Source: Lepiota brunneoincarnata
Lineage: Eukaryota > Basidiomycota > Agaricomycetes > Agaricales > Agaricaceae
Assembly (NCBI GenBank): GCA_023014365.1
Contig: JAEBUN010000019.1
Location: 62,001 to 126,000 of the forward strand
Direction of reading: 5' to 3'
DNA: 64,000 nt
Below, in pieces: positions 32,763 to 44,423 of the stretch. How positions within the stretch are numbered: the stretch's first letter is position 1; each line of letters opens with the position of its first letter. The translations under genes were made by a program, and so were the position numbers. The notes beneath the pieces are model-generated. The model ran no database searches. It saw only the letters and a program-made list of their open reading frames with translations, and was not told the origin of the DNA.

Positions 32763-33192
32763 TTGACCAAGACCAGGCAAGTGTAGGACGTCACTAAAGC
32801 AGAGCAGAGTGGTACCTCGACCCGAAAGGATATTGGCTTTAAGGTAGTTTCAAGTCGAGTGAACCGGGACCCGGGCTAATTTTCGCTTAAGCATCAGGAG
32901 ACATCGTACAGCTACCAAGAACCAGAGCGCATTAGCCATATGTGAGCCAGCCTCAAGGTACCCGGTGGTGGAACAGAACCGAGCCAGGAGGTTTTAAGGC
33001 ACAAAAACTTCCCTGTCCGTGGGCCGCCGAAGAGCCACAGACGTTGGGCACGGTCCATTAAAGCACACGTACACTTGTGGGCGCTAAAATGCTGTTCGAT
33101 AAGCCGCATACTGATACTAACGGTCAGGTCATAAAAAATACATTGCCTCGCAGAGTAAAGCGATACCTATAGAAACGACATCAACAAATGCC

Positions 33193-33617
33193 GACAAACA
33201 ACCATTATCTCCTGGGATGGCCGAGGAACGGAGGGAGAGCCCGAGTACCCGTTCAGCAAATATACAGATTTGACTGTCCCCGTTACTACCGGTGCCATTT
33301 CCGCCCGCCGTAGGGAGCGGCGGCAACCAAATACTACCAAGAAATATGTTGCTCGAAAGGATGCCATGGAAAATTGATTTTGATCTGGAACGTCGAGAGG
33401 CACCGCAGCCCGTCGTCCAGCCCATCGCGAGTAATATGCCAGCTTATCCGGGACACATGTGGGGGACCATAAACGATTACGTCCAGGGCACCATTCACGG
33501 AATAGCGGTATATTTCCGCGGACATTTCGGCGCCAGCGACAAACCCTGCGGTGGCAAGGTTGAGGATCGTGATAAACGTCGGTAAGACCATCATAGTCGA
33601 TCCTCGGTCAGGGAGCC
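33193..33617 (+). pseudogene. DUF6699-like gene, truncated + strand copy
   Basis: Related to the 20070 copy (NNHYLLGWPRNGGRARVPVQQ, then GGNQILPRNMLLERMPW). It has a deletion in the Pro-rich region that throws the frame, a further frameshift near 33520, and an abrupt end at about 33617. There GGGAGCC joins the common cassette flank TATCGAATTTCACAACTCG. About the last third of the gene is missing. Confidence 0.7.
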
Positions 33618-34149
33618 TATCGAATTTCACAACTCGTCAGCACCTGCCGCTAAGGAAACAACAGAAACCACTCTGTAAACGATACGTGTCCGTTTTAACC
33701 ACCGAGGTCCCAGGGTGGTGATTACTTTGGGCAAGGGCCGGTGTGTGGGCAAGAACAAGGACCTGTAATTCCGTTCACGGTTAGCCAGACGTTCTGGGTT
33801 CATGTAAGGAAAAGATCCCTCCGAATGGTTGGCAAGAGTCTGCAAATGAATGTGCTCATGCAGAGAGAAAGCATACTGCTGTTTACATGTGTGGAGTGCA
33901 TGGCGTGCTAGTTAGGTAGCGCACGACGATTATGTCTTCAACGATGTCTTGCGTCTATTGTGCAGAGGTTGAGCCAACTCAATTATAGCGGTCGTAGTCA
34001 AATATCAAGCGCCAGTACTAGATCCACTATATTATCCTCCGTGCTCGCCCTAGAACTTGTGGTGCTTCAAGAACCAGTATCTGTAGTCCGACTAACTAAA
34101 GTCCTGGTGGTAAGCTACTCGATGGCCTTGCCCTCGCTGACTTCTGAGA

Positions 34150-34899
34150 CTAGTTGAGGATCCAAATCGACTCATTTCTCCGGCGGCTCCCGGAGAGTGG
34201 GTTATCCCAACCAAATCCAACCTCATAACCAGGCTGCGGAACCCCCGCCAGTGTCAACTTTAGCACAACGTGCATACCTGTGAGGACGAGGCAAAACTTC
34301 AACAACTACTCGCCCGACCAGGTTTTAATTATACGATCTCACCGTCATTGTTCGTGCCATAGTCGTTGGTCCAATACTTGTAGCCAACTAGCTCCCTATT
34401 ACTTGGAATGACCATGTGCAACAGCATCCACTTTTGGTCACCCGACCCTGTGCAATGCTCAACACTGATTGAACCTGGCGCACTGGAACTTTTGTTCCAT
34501 GTTTCTTTTGTGAATTAGAGCATGAAATTGGGCTGTGGCTTGAACTACTCACTGTCGCGAGTCATACACAAGTTTGTATTATTCATACGCAATCTACTAT
34601 TATCAACCACCCAGGATTGGGATTGCAAGTGGTTGTCACATTTCTGTCTGTATGTTAAAGAATTCGGGAGTGAGTATTAAGACTGTTGAGATCAAGTTGT
34701 AACGTGGCACACACAGAAAAAGTCTCGCTGCAGGCCCAACAACGGAGCCTGGGGTATCCACACAGAGGTCGAAGATTGAGAGCGATCTCAAATTATGAGC
34801 ACGCTCGAGATCGGTTTCTGCAATGGCGAGATCTTGGGAGAGTACGCTGCCTGCAGCAATGAACCAAAGCATAGAAACCCACTGCCGGATGGCCACCAT
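34150..34899 (-). CDS. Secreted ricin-B-like (QxW) beta-trefoil protein L3
   Basis: Four-exon gene with an unbroken frame when spliced as in L1. The signal peptide begins MVAIRQWVSMLWFIAAGSVL, with Thr3 changed to Ala. The first intron has a GTGTGT donor. Exon 2 carries SQSW and LRMNNTNLCMTRD, exon 3 carries SISVEHCTGSGDQKW, and exon 4 ends SIWILN before TAG at 34150-34152. The stop lies in the same conserved context (TAGTCTCAG) as in the other copies. Function is inferred as a secreted carbohydrate-binding protein. Confidence 0.72.
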
Positions 34900-35559
34900 T
34901 TCACGAGAGAGAAGAGTTAAAGAACGACAGGTACAGTTGTTGGACCGGGCCTTGACATTCTCTTTAAACTGTGTCTCGATAATAATTTCAAACCGCGCGA
35001 TACCCGGAGCGCCACAAAAGCTCAGTCTGTATTTCAATTTTCATCAGGGGCCCCACAGACAACAACATCATAGCGTTGATAAGAGAATCCCGTCGCCATG
35101 GCGCTTTCTTAGTTTTGTTTTTGTTGTTTTTGTTTTGCCTTTGCTTTTGTTGTTTTCTCTGTGCGTTGCTTTACGTTTCATCATCGTCCCCACAAAAGTG
35201 CTATCGTCTACGGTTGTACAGTTGCCGACCTGCGTCAGGTCAGGATTTCACTGGTGACTTGGGTCCTGGAACCACGCAACGCCCAAGGTGCTTATCTTGT
35301 CACGGGCACTCATCGGATGTAGCCGGTCTGTCCTTTCCCATTTCTCCCATGCAGTGTTTCCACTTCTCCTTCTCCCTGTCTCTGTCTCTGTCTACGCCCT
35401 ACCTTCCGTTTAAAATCACAGTCTGCCTGTTTACATCATGGTAATGCCGTAAATTCACAGTAACACTATACAGTCCATTATTGGTTCGATTCCAAGACGT
35501 CGCACTTTCGCAGCTTGCCGGGCTGATGGTTAAGTAAGGATCTAGCTAAGGAATCGCAC

Positions 35560-35826
35560 ACAGACAGACAGACAGACGAAAAAGCCGCGGTGTCAAAAGA
35601 CTATGCAGTGGGCCAGCCTCTCGGACGCCGTACCGTGGGGAGTCCGAGTGGGACCCCCTATTCTACCCCGGCGCGCTTGCCGGTCTGGCAGATCAATTAA
35701 TATATTCATACTCCCCAAAAGCCACCCTAAGTTAGGTAGTCTAATTCTGTCACTACACGAGCCAAGACTGGTTAGGGCAGCAGTTAAGCCCTTTGATGAA
35801 CCCCTTCGCAAGGGCGAACCCAGTGA
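35560..35826. repeat. Interspersed repeat with tetranucleotide tract and tRNA-like part
   Basis: A CAGACAGACAGACAGAC tract at about 35563-35579 is followed by GC-rich sequence (GTGGGGAGTCCGAGTGGGAC) and then by the block shared with 12885-13000 in reverse complement (CCACCCTAAGTTAGGTAGTC to CGCAAGGGCGAA). It lies at the junction between a DUF6699-like 3' flank and the NACHT fragment. A SINE-like origin is possible but unproven. Confidence 0.5.
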
Positions 35827-35829
35827 GAT

Positions 35830-37130
35830 TAGGATGGGTCTGGAAGAGAATCTGGAAATGCTTTATGTAAGAAAGTAAGAGGCATTTCATGAGCCAATTT
35901 GGGAGGAGGGACATCAATGACAGTGTAGATTGCGAAGAGCAGAGTAGAAGGCATCCATGCAAATGCCAAGAAATCATCCAACTTCGGAGACTGTAAGCCT
36001 GGGCTTGCTACAGTCTCCCTACTGTTCATATATATGTACAGTCCGGTAGCAGAACACCTAACGTGTTCTGTTATGTCCCTTTTGGTGTAATGGTTACGGC
36101 AGCTGTGTTCTTGTCGAGGATGGAGGGGTCACAGGACAGGACGCGCGTTATACCCCGCATCTCGGCCGGCAAGCTGGTAAGCGGTTGTGGCGACAACACC
36201 CTTAGGACTCTCGCGGTGCTGCAGCTTGGAAAAGAAAAAGGGCGCTCCAAGCTGTCCAAGCTCTTGACAATGCTCGGCAAACGTCTGAGCAACAGCAGAC
36301 TCGACAGTACCTGCAGGACCTGACAAGCCACATACAGCCCCGATCCCGTTTCTCGCCCAGCAGCCATCTGTTAAGCGTGTCCAGCAACTCCGTGCGGGTT
36401 TCAGGGTGATATTTTGGCGGGGGATCGCGGTCGGACGAGCCCACCTCAGCGCCCGGAACACATTTGGTTGAGTAGAAGGAGGACTGATTGGAAATTTTTG
36501 TTGAAGGAATCGGAGATCGCTGAAAGGTTTACCGTCGATCTTGTAAACGATCTTCTCAGCAAAGGTAGAACTCTAGATCCTAATGTCGTTGGCACCAGCG
36601 AAAAAAACTGGCTGGAGCAAAAGCAGACCGCTCTGACACACCAAAGAAGTCCAGCAGTCGGTATGAAGCTTGTTTAGGGTAGACAACACGCACGATTGGA
36701 TTGATCAGAGGTATTGTGGACCCTGTGATGTTCGGGCACCAAGTTGTGTTCAACTATAGACTTGGGGGCATCCGACTGACGGTTGGATATGTTCGATGCA
36801 CCCAGGGCATCGACGACTGCCATGCGCTTGTTCGACCGTGTGGCGGCGGCAGCGTCTCGCGCTGCAACATTGTAGGATGATGCTTGATTCGCTATCGCTA
36901 ATGCGGCTGTAGGTATTGCACATATTGGGGGGCCCAGGTGGAAGAGGCCGTTTTGAGGAAAATATCTTTCGTAGGAACGATCTCTTGCCTTGAGGGTCTG
37001 TACATGGGTATGGTGGTTAAGGAGACAGAGGGATCCGATGGGGAGATGCCCATGCAGTCGTGGATACTATTTCCGGAATCCAGGTCACGACACTGGTTGG
37101 GGGCCGGAGGTGATCCACGGTTCTAAAGAG
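35830..37130 (-). pseudogene. NACHT gene fragment, copy C
   Basis: Two blocks match the NACHT genes. 35850-35990 matches the region around TFFHK and ALRNLHSVIDVPPPK. 36110-37130 matches the Walker A region back to the N-terminus. About 700 bp between them, including Walker B, are absent and replaced by about 110 bp of hairpin-rich sequence. Walker A is altered: the residues before Ser-Ala-Val-Ala-Gln read GTVE instead of AGAGK. The 5' part is also eroded. This is a dead relic. Confidence 0.8.
35988..36092. repeat. Cluster of three hairpins plus tRNA-like sequence
   Basis: Three inverted repeats occur in about 100 bp: AGACTGTA..TACAGTCT, ACTGT..ACAGT around an AT-rich loop, and AGAACAC..GTGTTCT. 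Next comes TTTTGGTGTAATGGTTACGG, which resembles a tRNA A-box region. The cluster occupies the internal deletion of the NACHT fragment and is unique in the window. Confidence 0.5.
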
Positions 37131-37139
37131 TTCATCAAC

Positions 37140-38330
37140 TTGCAAAAGATTGCGCGGAGGTTTCTGCGCCTCCAAGTCTTCAACTTTCTAGGCACTGTCC
37201 AGAGACTGACCACGGATATTTGAACCACAACGAAAAAAAAAACTGAAGAGAGTATGACGTACTCCCAATTTTGATGTGCAAAGTTAGAAATTTAGATGCC
37301 TTTGTGTTGGAAGAGCCGTTCGTCGATATCACAACAGGGAGACTTAGCGCTTACCTACCGCTGCCAAAAAAAATCACCGGCCTGGTTGCTGTTCTCCAGA
37401 CAGCGTGGTTCGTGGTCCAAAGCCTCAGTCCCTGGGCTGTTCATCCACTGGTGACCGGACCCAAAGTAGTCACACTGCGCTTGCTACGCTCAATGTTATC
37501 ACATGTACTCTGATCAAACAAGGCTCGGGAGATGGAGAAGAATGGAAGGATAGTGAAAGCGAGATCGTGCGGTACAAATTGCATACTTGAGGAAGCAGGC
37601 GGATGAGGAATGGGAGAAATTGCGGTCTCTGAGGAAGGAAATGCGTTCAGGTACTGAGATAGCGGAGCAGGTGAAGAAAATGCGGCAGTTGCATATGGAG
37701 TGGCCGAAGGGGGAAGGGAGACTGGGGAAAGGGAGTGTTTGCAATGCTCGAGCAATATGTACAAATAATGCAACAGCACTTGTGGAGGATATTAAATAAA
37801 CAAGAGGTATCGGAGAAGTAGAGAATGCTGAAGAAGTGGGGGACACCAGAGATACCGGACACTCCCGGAAAGCGGTAAAACAGTGGTGTCTTGTCAGGTC
37901 ATGACTCGGTCCTGGCCGTTACAAGAACGGGAACACATCGAGTTCTATTTCTCACAGCGGCGTTGCAAAGATAGATGGTTACGATCCCTTCATCCGGACA
38001 ACCCAAGTAAATTTAAGCTCATCGACGAGGGCTCCCCAGCTTGCAACAAGATACCACTCTTGGGACACTGCGACATGCTTGTGGGCCACTACCTGGGTCT
38101 TGAGAACAACCAATAACCCAAAGTGCAGAACTGGTCCCAGTGAGTTGACGCAAGCAGTTCTAGGAATAGGTAGGCGGAGAGTCCTCCAAGTGTATTGGCT
38201 AAACTATGAAACTAGGAGAGCTGATAATGTCCATTGCAGGGTACGGAAAGGTGCTGTGGACCATCCAGGGAGAGCCTAGAGGTTCAATTCCGGCATAGGG
38301 AGATTGTGGAACTATTGGCCAAGACCTAGC
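37140..38330. repeat. Duplicated-unit flank, copy C, with R1 repeat
   Basis: Aligns with 16290-18690 in the same order: the CTGGTTGCTGTTCTCCAGAC block, an R1 repeat at 37545-37860, then the block found at 8300-8750 and 18240-18690. It lacks the part corresponding to 17300-18200. No gene is supported. Confidence 0.55.
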
Positions 38331-38459
38331 GAGCTCTTCAGGTATCCCGCAGTGTCCTGGATAAAATACCGACGGCGGGCAGCCCCAGGACATACATACA
38401 ACTACAACACAGATCGTCGTTCCAGTCTCATTGTTCCCTCACCGGCTCTCACTATCTCT

Positions 38460-38900
38460 TCTCGCTCCTCGGTATCGATGCCACGGTGTCCTTCGCTGAC
38501 GTCGCAGTGTCTGCAAAATGCACCGTTCGTCTCTCGTGGGCTCCCTGCACACAGTTACTCGCCGCTCCTCACAGATGCCCCTGGTACGCCGCCATGCCGC
38601 TGATTACGGGTTCGACTACTGGCCGTAGTGCTTTCCGGTGGTCCAGATTAAAGCCAACTGTCTATGGCATCCACTCGAGCAGCACCCCGCCTGGTAACGC
38701 GCGTATGCTACGATTCTCCATAACACCCATTAGTGGGGTGCTGGCGTGGATAATGTCCACTGCCGGCAATGAGATTGGAAGTATTAACGGAGTAGGAGGG
38801 CATTCGAGCCTTTCATCTGAATTTTTTACACTTGTCGCTGTGTCGGACCTCGAGGACCTCTCCCGTCCGCTGGCCGTCTCTGGAAGTAACGGTTGCTCAT
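38460..38900 (-). pseudogene. DUF6699-like gene, 5' half only
   Basis: Starts MSNRYFQRRPADGRGPRGPT and is then thrown out of frame by extra A residues near 38825. Family sequence continues to about 38480 (the FADI region) and then ends. The 3' half is absent; sequence characteristic of the gene's 3' flank is found instead at about 35330-35480, on the other side of the NACHT copy C block. Confidence 0.7.
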
Positions 38901-39280
38901 TGAATAACTGATGCCACTCGTCGACGCCAAATCTTGCTTTGCAAGATGCCGCACTACTCTTTTTCTGACCTGTCCACTATTATTAGTGCATTGATGATAC
39001 CGCCGCGACACTTGTATTCCCACGACGTTAGGCGCTCGCCTATGCGATTGCTCAAATCCATTGTGACCAGCGCCCTGCAGTGTTCTTTGTGGAATGTCCC
39101 AGCGAGCAGCGAATGCCCGAGTCCGCTAGCGGGCCGTATCAACTACTTTTCATTGCTTGGCACTCCAAAGTCGCTTACCAGTGACTAATTACACACAGAA
39201 TCTTGAAGTGGTAACCGCTTGCACTATCATTTTGTGGAGATTAGCCTCAGCACCCAGTTACCCTAACGTTCAACCCACTT

Positions 39281-39560
39281 ATGGTCGATCTCTACCTAGC
39301 CAACGAACCCTACTACGAATTCCCGATCGATGGCGGCACCGGTGGGTGTTACTCAGGTCTTCCTGGAGCAACAATCTCTCCCAAGTCACCCTCAGCGCCT
39401 TTACTGGTTTTGTCACAAACGCTATCAGTGCGTCTGGTCCCGGACAATTGAGGGCCTTTTCTCCCACTACACTCTAGATCGATACGACCTCGATGACAGT
39501 AAGTACCTATGGGTACTGGTAGCGGCAAGACGGAGGTCAGGAGTTTGCTGGGTAGGGTGC
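39281..39560 (+). pseudogene. Small TM-protein gene, broken copy
   Basis: Begins MVDLYLANEPYYEFPIDGGT. An 8-base deletion after ATISPK, relative to the 42474 copy, shifts the frame and leads to a stop. The C-terminal part is degenerate and ends near 39560. Confidence 0.6.
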
Positions 39561-39826
39561 TGAGATGCCTCGAATATTTTGCACCTGAGTATTGACACAG
39601 CCCTGCACGTTTCACGACTCGTCAGTGCCTACTAACAGGGAAAAACAGAAATCAAAATCACCCCCCTGTGAACGATAAGTGTTCTATTTAACCACCGAGG
39701 CGGTGGTGATTACTTTGAGCAAGGGCCGGTGTGTGGGCAAGGACAAGGATCTGTAATTCTGTTCGTGGGTAGCAGGCCGTTCTGGATTCATGTGAGGAAA
39801 AGCTCCTTCCGAATGGTTGGGAATGG

Positions 39827-40266
39827 TGTGAGGGAGGAAACACGCCTACGCGCACAGCTCGTTGCGCGCTTCCTCCTCACCATTGTCTCATCAGATCCCG
39901 ACGCGACTCAATTCCCGAGCCATTGTCGCTCCCGGTGGCACAATGCCCCCCCCCTCCTTAGCATAGTTTTTTCTCTTTGTCACTGTAGATACTATTCACC
40001 TCCCTCGCAACTCGTCCCACTTCAGGTAGCTAATTATCTCGGACTCGTAGTATAAATTCGGGTGCTCGAGCACCTAGCTAGTCAGCCCCCCCCCTTCCTT
40101 CATTCGTTACTCTCGAAACTCCTTACATTTACCCTCGATCATCTAATTGCACACACATTCTTTTATTCATCGCATCCTCTTTTACACGGACCTAAGCCCC
40201 TAGACCGTTTTGCCGGTCTGACTAATTATCTGTCATTTTCGTTGCTAACGACGAACTCGTTTTACA
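39827..40266 (+). mobile_element. Probable solo LTR (about 440 bp)
   Basis: An insertion within common cassette flank begins TGTGAGGG and ends TTTTACA, with ATGG (or AATGG) on both sides (39823-39826 and 40267-40270). It has a TATAAA at 40051-40056 followed by a C-rich tract, as in an LTR promoter. Homologous flanks at 30350 and 33820 lack it. The family is unknown; a gypsy-type LTR is possible. Confidence 0.6.
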
Positions 40267-40514
40267 ATGGTCCAGAGAATAAGCATATTACTGGTTACAG
40301 GGTTGGAGTGCATGGTATGCTAGTTAGGTAGCGCATGATGATTATGTCTTCAACGACGTCTTGAATCTATTGAGCATAGTCCAAAATCAAGCGCCAGTAC
40401 TAGATCCATTATATTGTCCTCTGTACTTGCCCCAGAACTCGTGGCGCTTTGAGACTTAGTATTTATAATCCAACTAACTAAAGTCCTGGCAGTGAGCTGT
40501 TCGATAGCCTTGTC

Positions 40515-40767
40515 TCGGGAATGAGTACTAAGACTATTGACCATGATCAGTTGGAATGTGGCACGCACAGAACAAGTTTCTTCCCAGGTCCAACAACGGA
40601 GTGTCCACACAGAGTTCGGAGACTATGGCTGGTCTAATGGTATAAGGAAGCGTGGAATTCGTATCTCTCTTTACAATGACGAGTGCTTGGGAGAGTGCGC
40701 TGCCTGCAGCGAGAAGCCAAAGCATAGACACCCACTGCCGGATGGTCACCACTTCGTGAGAGAACAG
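40515..40767 (-). pseudogene. Ricin-B-like gene L4, exon 1 only
   Basis: Matches exon 1 of the lectin-like genes (VTIRQWVSMLWLLAAGSAL, then SELCVDTP), but the start codon ATG is GTG. The second to fourth exons are missing, the sequence joining common flank at about 40515. This is the only clearly dead member of the six. Confidence 0.75.
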
Positions 40768-41389
40768 AGTCAAAAAACGATAGGTATAGTTGTTGGACCT
40801 GGGGAGCGGGCCTTGACGGTCTTTTCAAACTCTACCTCAATAATACCAAGCTGCATAATACCTGGAGTGACAAAAAAGTTCAGTCTGTATGTATTCTAAT
40901 TTTCATCAAGGACCCACAGAAAACAACATCATAGAGGGTCCAGCCGCCAAGGTGTTTTGTTTTTGTTTTGGTACCGCTATAATTATCTTGTCCATAAGCT
41001 TGTCGATTTATTTGTGTTGCTTTACGTTTCATCGTCTTCCCTGCAAAAATGCCCATCGTCACCGTTTGAACGAATCTGAGTTGCTCGCGTCCTGGAACCG
41101 CGTGACGCCTAAGGTGCTTACTCCCATGCGGTGTTTCCACTTCTCCTTCTCCCCGTCTCTGTCTCTTACGCCTTACCTTCCGTTCGAAAAACACAGTCGG
41201 CCTGTTCGCATCCTTGTTTGAGTCACGGTTATACCATGAATTCACAGTAGCACGATACAGTCCGTTCAGTGTTCACAAACGAAAATCCGTAGGCACATAG
41301 TTCATTCTCCTTGCCCCCCGGTTTTCAAGCCCCCCGTCAGAAAATCTCCAATCCAGGATGCACTTACCGATTCCTACCTTTTGAGCGTC

Positions 41390-42094
41390 TTACAACTCAA
41401 ACGCCAGAACATCCACCCGCATACTTATCTGCTTCAGTCCCCTTCAGACACATACATCCACTCTCATCTCTACGCCACCGCTCGCCCTCACTATCCTTTT
41501 TCGTGTCAGACCAGCACTTCTTCCGCCCAATTGCGCCATCTGTTCTACTCGGCACATCCAAACGACAACTGCTCGCTGCACATCTCCAACCGAGACGTAG
41601 CCATTCCCCGCCCGCGGATCGACCACGATAGTCTCGCCAAGGCCTGTTATAATCCTTAACCTCGCTACCGGCGGGTCCATCGCTGGCATTGCAATGTCTG
41701 CAAAATGCACCGTGCATCCTCTCATTGGCCCCCTGCACACGGTTACTCGCCATTCCTCACAGATGTCCCTGGTACGCTGGCATGTCACTAATTGTGGGTT
41801 CTGCTACTGGCCGCAATGCATTTCGGTCGTCCAGAATAAAACCAATCGCTGCAGCATCCGTTCGAGCAGCATCCCGGTTGGTAGCACGAGGCTGCTACGA
41901 TTCTCTATAACACCCGTTGGTAGGGCTGATGGGGTGCTGGCATGGATAATGTCCACTGCTGGTAATGAGATTGGAAGTGTCAATGGAGTAGGAGGGCATT
42001 CGGGCCTTTCATCTGAATTTAATACTTGTTGCTGGGTCGGTCCTCGGGGTCTTCTTCCGTCCACTGGTCATCTCTGGAAGTAACGGTTGCTCAT
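41390..42094 (-). pseudogene. DUF6699-like gene, broken copy
   Basis: Full-length by homology, from MSNRYFQR to a final LAFEL. After eight codons a TGA replaces the family's coding triplet. Further frameshifts lie near 41850 and in the C-terminal third. The CGA-to-TGA change is a C-to-T transition. Confidence 0.7.
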
Positions 42095-42473
42095 TCTGAT
42101 AACTGATGTCACTCTTTGACGCAAAATCTTGCTTGCAAGATGCCACACACTTGTTTCCTGACATGTCCACTATTATTAATACATTGATTGATACCACCAC
42201 CGCGCTCGGATTCCCGCGGCGCTAGACGCTCACCTGTACGATTACTCAAATCCATTGTGACTAGCGCCTTGCGGTATTCTCTGTGGAGTGTCCCAGCAAG
42301 TAACGAATGCCTGAGCCCGCTAGCGGGCTGCCTCAACTACTTTTCATTGCCGGGCACTCCAAAATCGCTCACCGGTGACTAATACACACAGAATCTCGAG
42401 TGGTAGGCGCTTGCACCTATCATTTGTGGAGGTTAACCTCCAGCACCTGATTACCCCAACGTTCAAGCCACTT

Positions 42474-42917
42474 ATGGTCGATCTCTGCCTAGTCAACGAA
42501 CCCTATTACGAATACTCAATCGATGGCGGCACCGGTGGGCGCTATCCAGGTCTTCCTGGGGCAACAGTATCCCCCAGACCCCAGGTCGCCCCCAGCGCCT
42601 TTACTGGTTCCGTCACAAACGCTACCAGTGCGTCTGGCCCCGGACAATGGAGGGCCATTTCGCCCACCACACTTCAGATCGATATGACCTCGAGGACAGT
42701 ACCTATTGGTACTGGTAGCGGCAAGACGGAAGTCAGGAGTTTGCTGGGTAGAGTGTTGGGATGCCTTGGATATGCTACCTGGGTGTTAGCTGGGGGGTTC
42801 TTGGCAAAAAGAGCCTGGGCCAACTACCCCAACTTGGAGGGGACCGTTGGGACTTATCTGCTCGAGAACAGGTGTGGGAAAGGGCATGTGATCCGTTTCC
42901 CCTCTGACGTGTGGTAA
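42474..42917 (+). CDS. Small protein with C-terminal hydrophobic segment
   Basis: Open frame of 147 aa starting MVDLCLVNEPYYEY. A Gly/Tyr/Pro-rich N-terminus is followed by a Ser/Thr-rich middle and a hydrophobic segment at about 90-110 (LLGRVLGCLGYATWVLAGGF), which could be a single membrane helix, then a short polar tail. I do not recognise the family. The frame is open 99 bp further upstream, but indels there between copies are not multiples of three, so I chose this ATG, which is present in six of the seven copies found. It is divergent from the DUF6699-like copy at 41390 and convergent with the lectin-like gene at 43677. Confidence 0.5.
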   Translation: MVDLCLVNEPYYEYSIDGGTGGRYPGLPGATVSPRPQVAPSAFTGSVTNATSASGPGQWRAISPTTLQIDMTSRTVPIGTGSGKTEVRSLLGRVLGCLGYATWVLAGGFLAKRAWANYPNLEGTVGTYLLENRCGKGHVIRFPSDVW

Positions 42918-43676
42918 CTTGTATGTTTTGATATCCAGGGGAGGCGGTTTGCTCATCAGCACTTGAATGAAATCATCCTGCAGTTGAAAGTAAATCCCAA
43001 TGGCAGTGAGTCCCTTTCGCGGTAGCTCGACGATCAATGATCAATCGATCATTTGAGCACTGTGCGCTGGCATTTATGACCCTGAGATCTCCAGACGCAC
43101 CTTTTGCACCTGATTATTGACAAAGCCGTGCACGTTTCACATCTCGTCAATACTTGCTAAAAGGAAAAACTGAAACAAAAATCATCCCTGTATGAACCAT
43201 AATGGCCCTTTACCTTTACTATTAACAACCGAGGTTCCAGGGTGGTGATTACTTTGGGCAAGGGCGAGTGTGTAGACAAGAAAAAAGAAATGTAATTCCG
43301 TTCGCGGGTGGCGGGGCGTTCTGGGTTCATGTGAGGAAAAATATTTCTCTGAATGGTTGTGAAGATCTCGCAAATTAACGTGTCCATGCAGGAAAAAAGC
43401 ATATTACTGTTTACAGGTTTGGAGTGCATGGTGTGCTAGTTAGGTAGCGCACGATGATTATGTCTTCAACGACGTCTTGCTTCTGTTGGGCGTAGATTGA
43501 GCCAACTCAATTGTAGTGGTCGTAGTCCAACATCAAGCGCCAGTACTAGATCCACTATATTATCCTCTGTACTTGCCTCAGAGCTCGCGGCGCCCTAAGA
43601 ACCAGTATCTAGATCTACATAACTAAAGTCCCGGTGGTGAGCTGCTCGACGGCCTTGCCCTCGCTGACTTCTGAGA

Positions 43677-44423
43677 CTAGTGCAGGATCCAAATTGACTG
43701 ATTTCTCTCCCGCACGTCATGTTCCCAACGGAATCCAACCGCGGAACCAACCTGCGGATTCGCCTCCGCCATCTTGAGCAAAACACGGAAACCTGTGAGG
43801 ACGAGGCAAAACTTCAACAACTACTCGCCCGACCAGGTTCTAATTATGCAATCATACCATTGGGGTTCGGACTATAATCAGCGTAATACCTGAAGCCAAG
43901 GCCCGCCGCACCACCCGGAAGGGGTATGGGTTCGAATTTCCAGTTTTGATCAAGACCCGACTCGCTGCAAGCCTCAACACTGATTGTATCTTTCAAATTC
44001 CAACTCCCGTCCGCCCTCCCTTCTGTGAATTAGAGTATGAAATCAGGCTGTAGCTTGAACTACTCACTGTCGCGGGTCAGACACCAGTTTGTACCATGCA
44101 TATGCCATCGAAGTTTGTCATCATACACCCAACTTTGGGATGGTGAGGAGTTGCATTTCTGCCTGTAGGTTAAAGAATTCGGGAGTGAGTACTAAGACTA
44201 TTGACCATGATCAGTTGGAATGTGGCACGCACAGAACAAGTTTCTTCACAGGTCCAACAACGGAGCCTTCGGTATCCACACAAAGCTCGGGGACTTTGAG
44301 CGGTCTAATGGTATAAGGATGCTTGGAACTCGTATCGTCCCTTGCAATGACGAGTGCTTGGGAGAGTATGCTGCCTGCAGCGAGAAGCCAAAGCAAAGAG
44401 ACCCACTGCCGGATGGTCACCAT
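43677..44423 (-). CDS. Secreted ricin-B-like (QxW) beta-trefoil protein L5
   Basis: Four exons with an unbroken frame. The signal peptide begins MVTIRQWVSLLWLLAAGSIL. Exon 1 ends before a GTGCGT donor. Exon 2 has SQSW and HGTNWCLTRD, exon 3 has TISVEACSESGLDQNW, and exon 4 ends SIWILH before TAG at 43677-43679. Exon 1 is almost identical to that of L6, but exons 2-4 differ clearly, suggesting local gene conversion or fast change of the mature part. Carbohydrate binding is inferred from the QxW pattern. Confidence 0.72.

Noticed and set aside
36083..36112. tRNA gene (GGTGTAATGGTTACGG)
   Set aside because: Only a D-arm-like half is present; no anticodon arm, T arm or B box follows.
41311..41660. 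Plus-strand frames over the DUF6699-like 3' regions
   Set aside because: They are antisense shadows of the minus-strand family frame and recur only because the DNA is repeated.
42375..42473. N-terminal extension MTNTHRISS of the small TM protein
   Set aside because: Between copies this stretch has single-base and 2-base indels, so it is likely untranslated.
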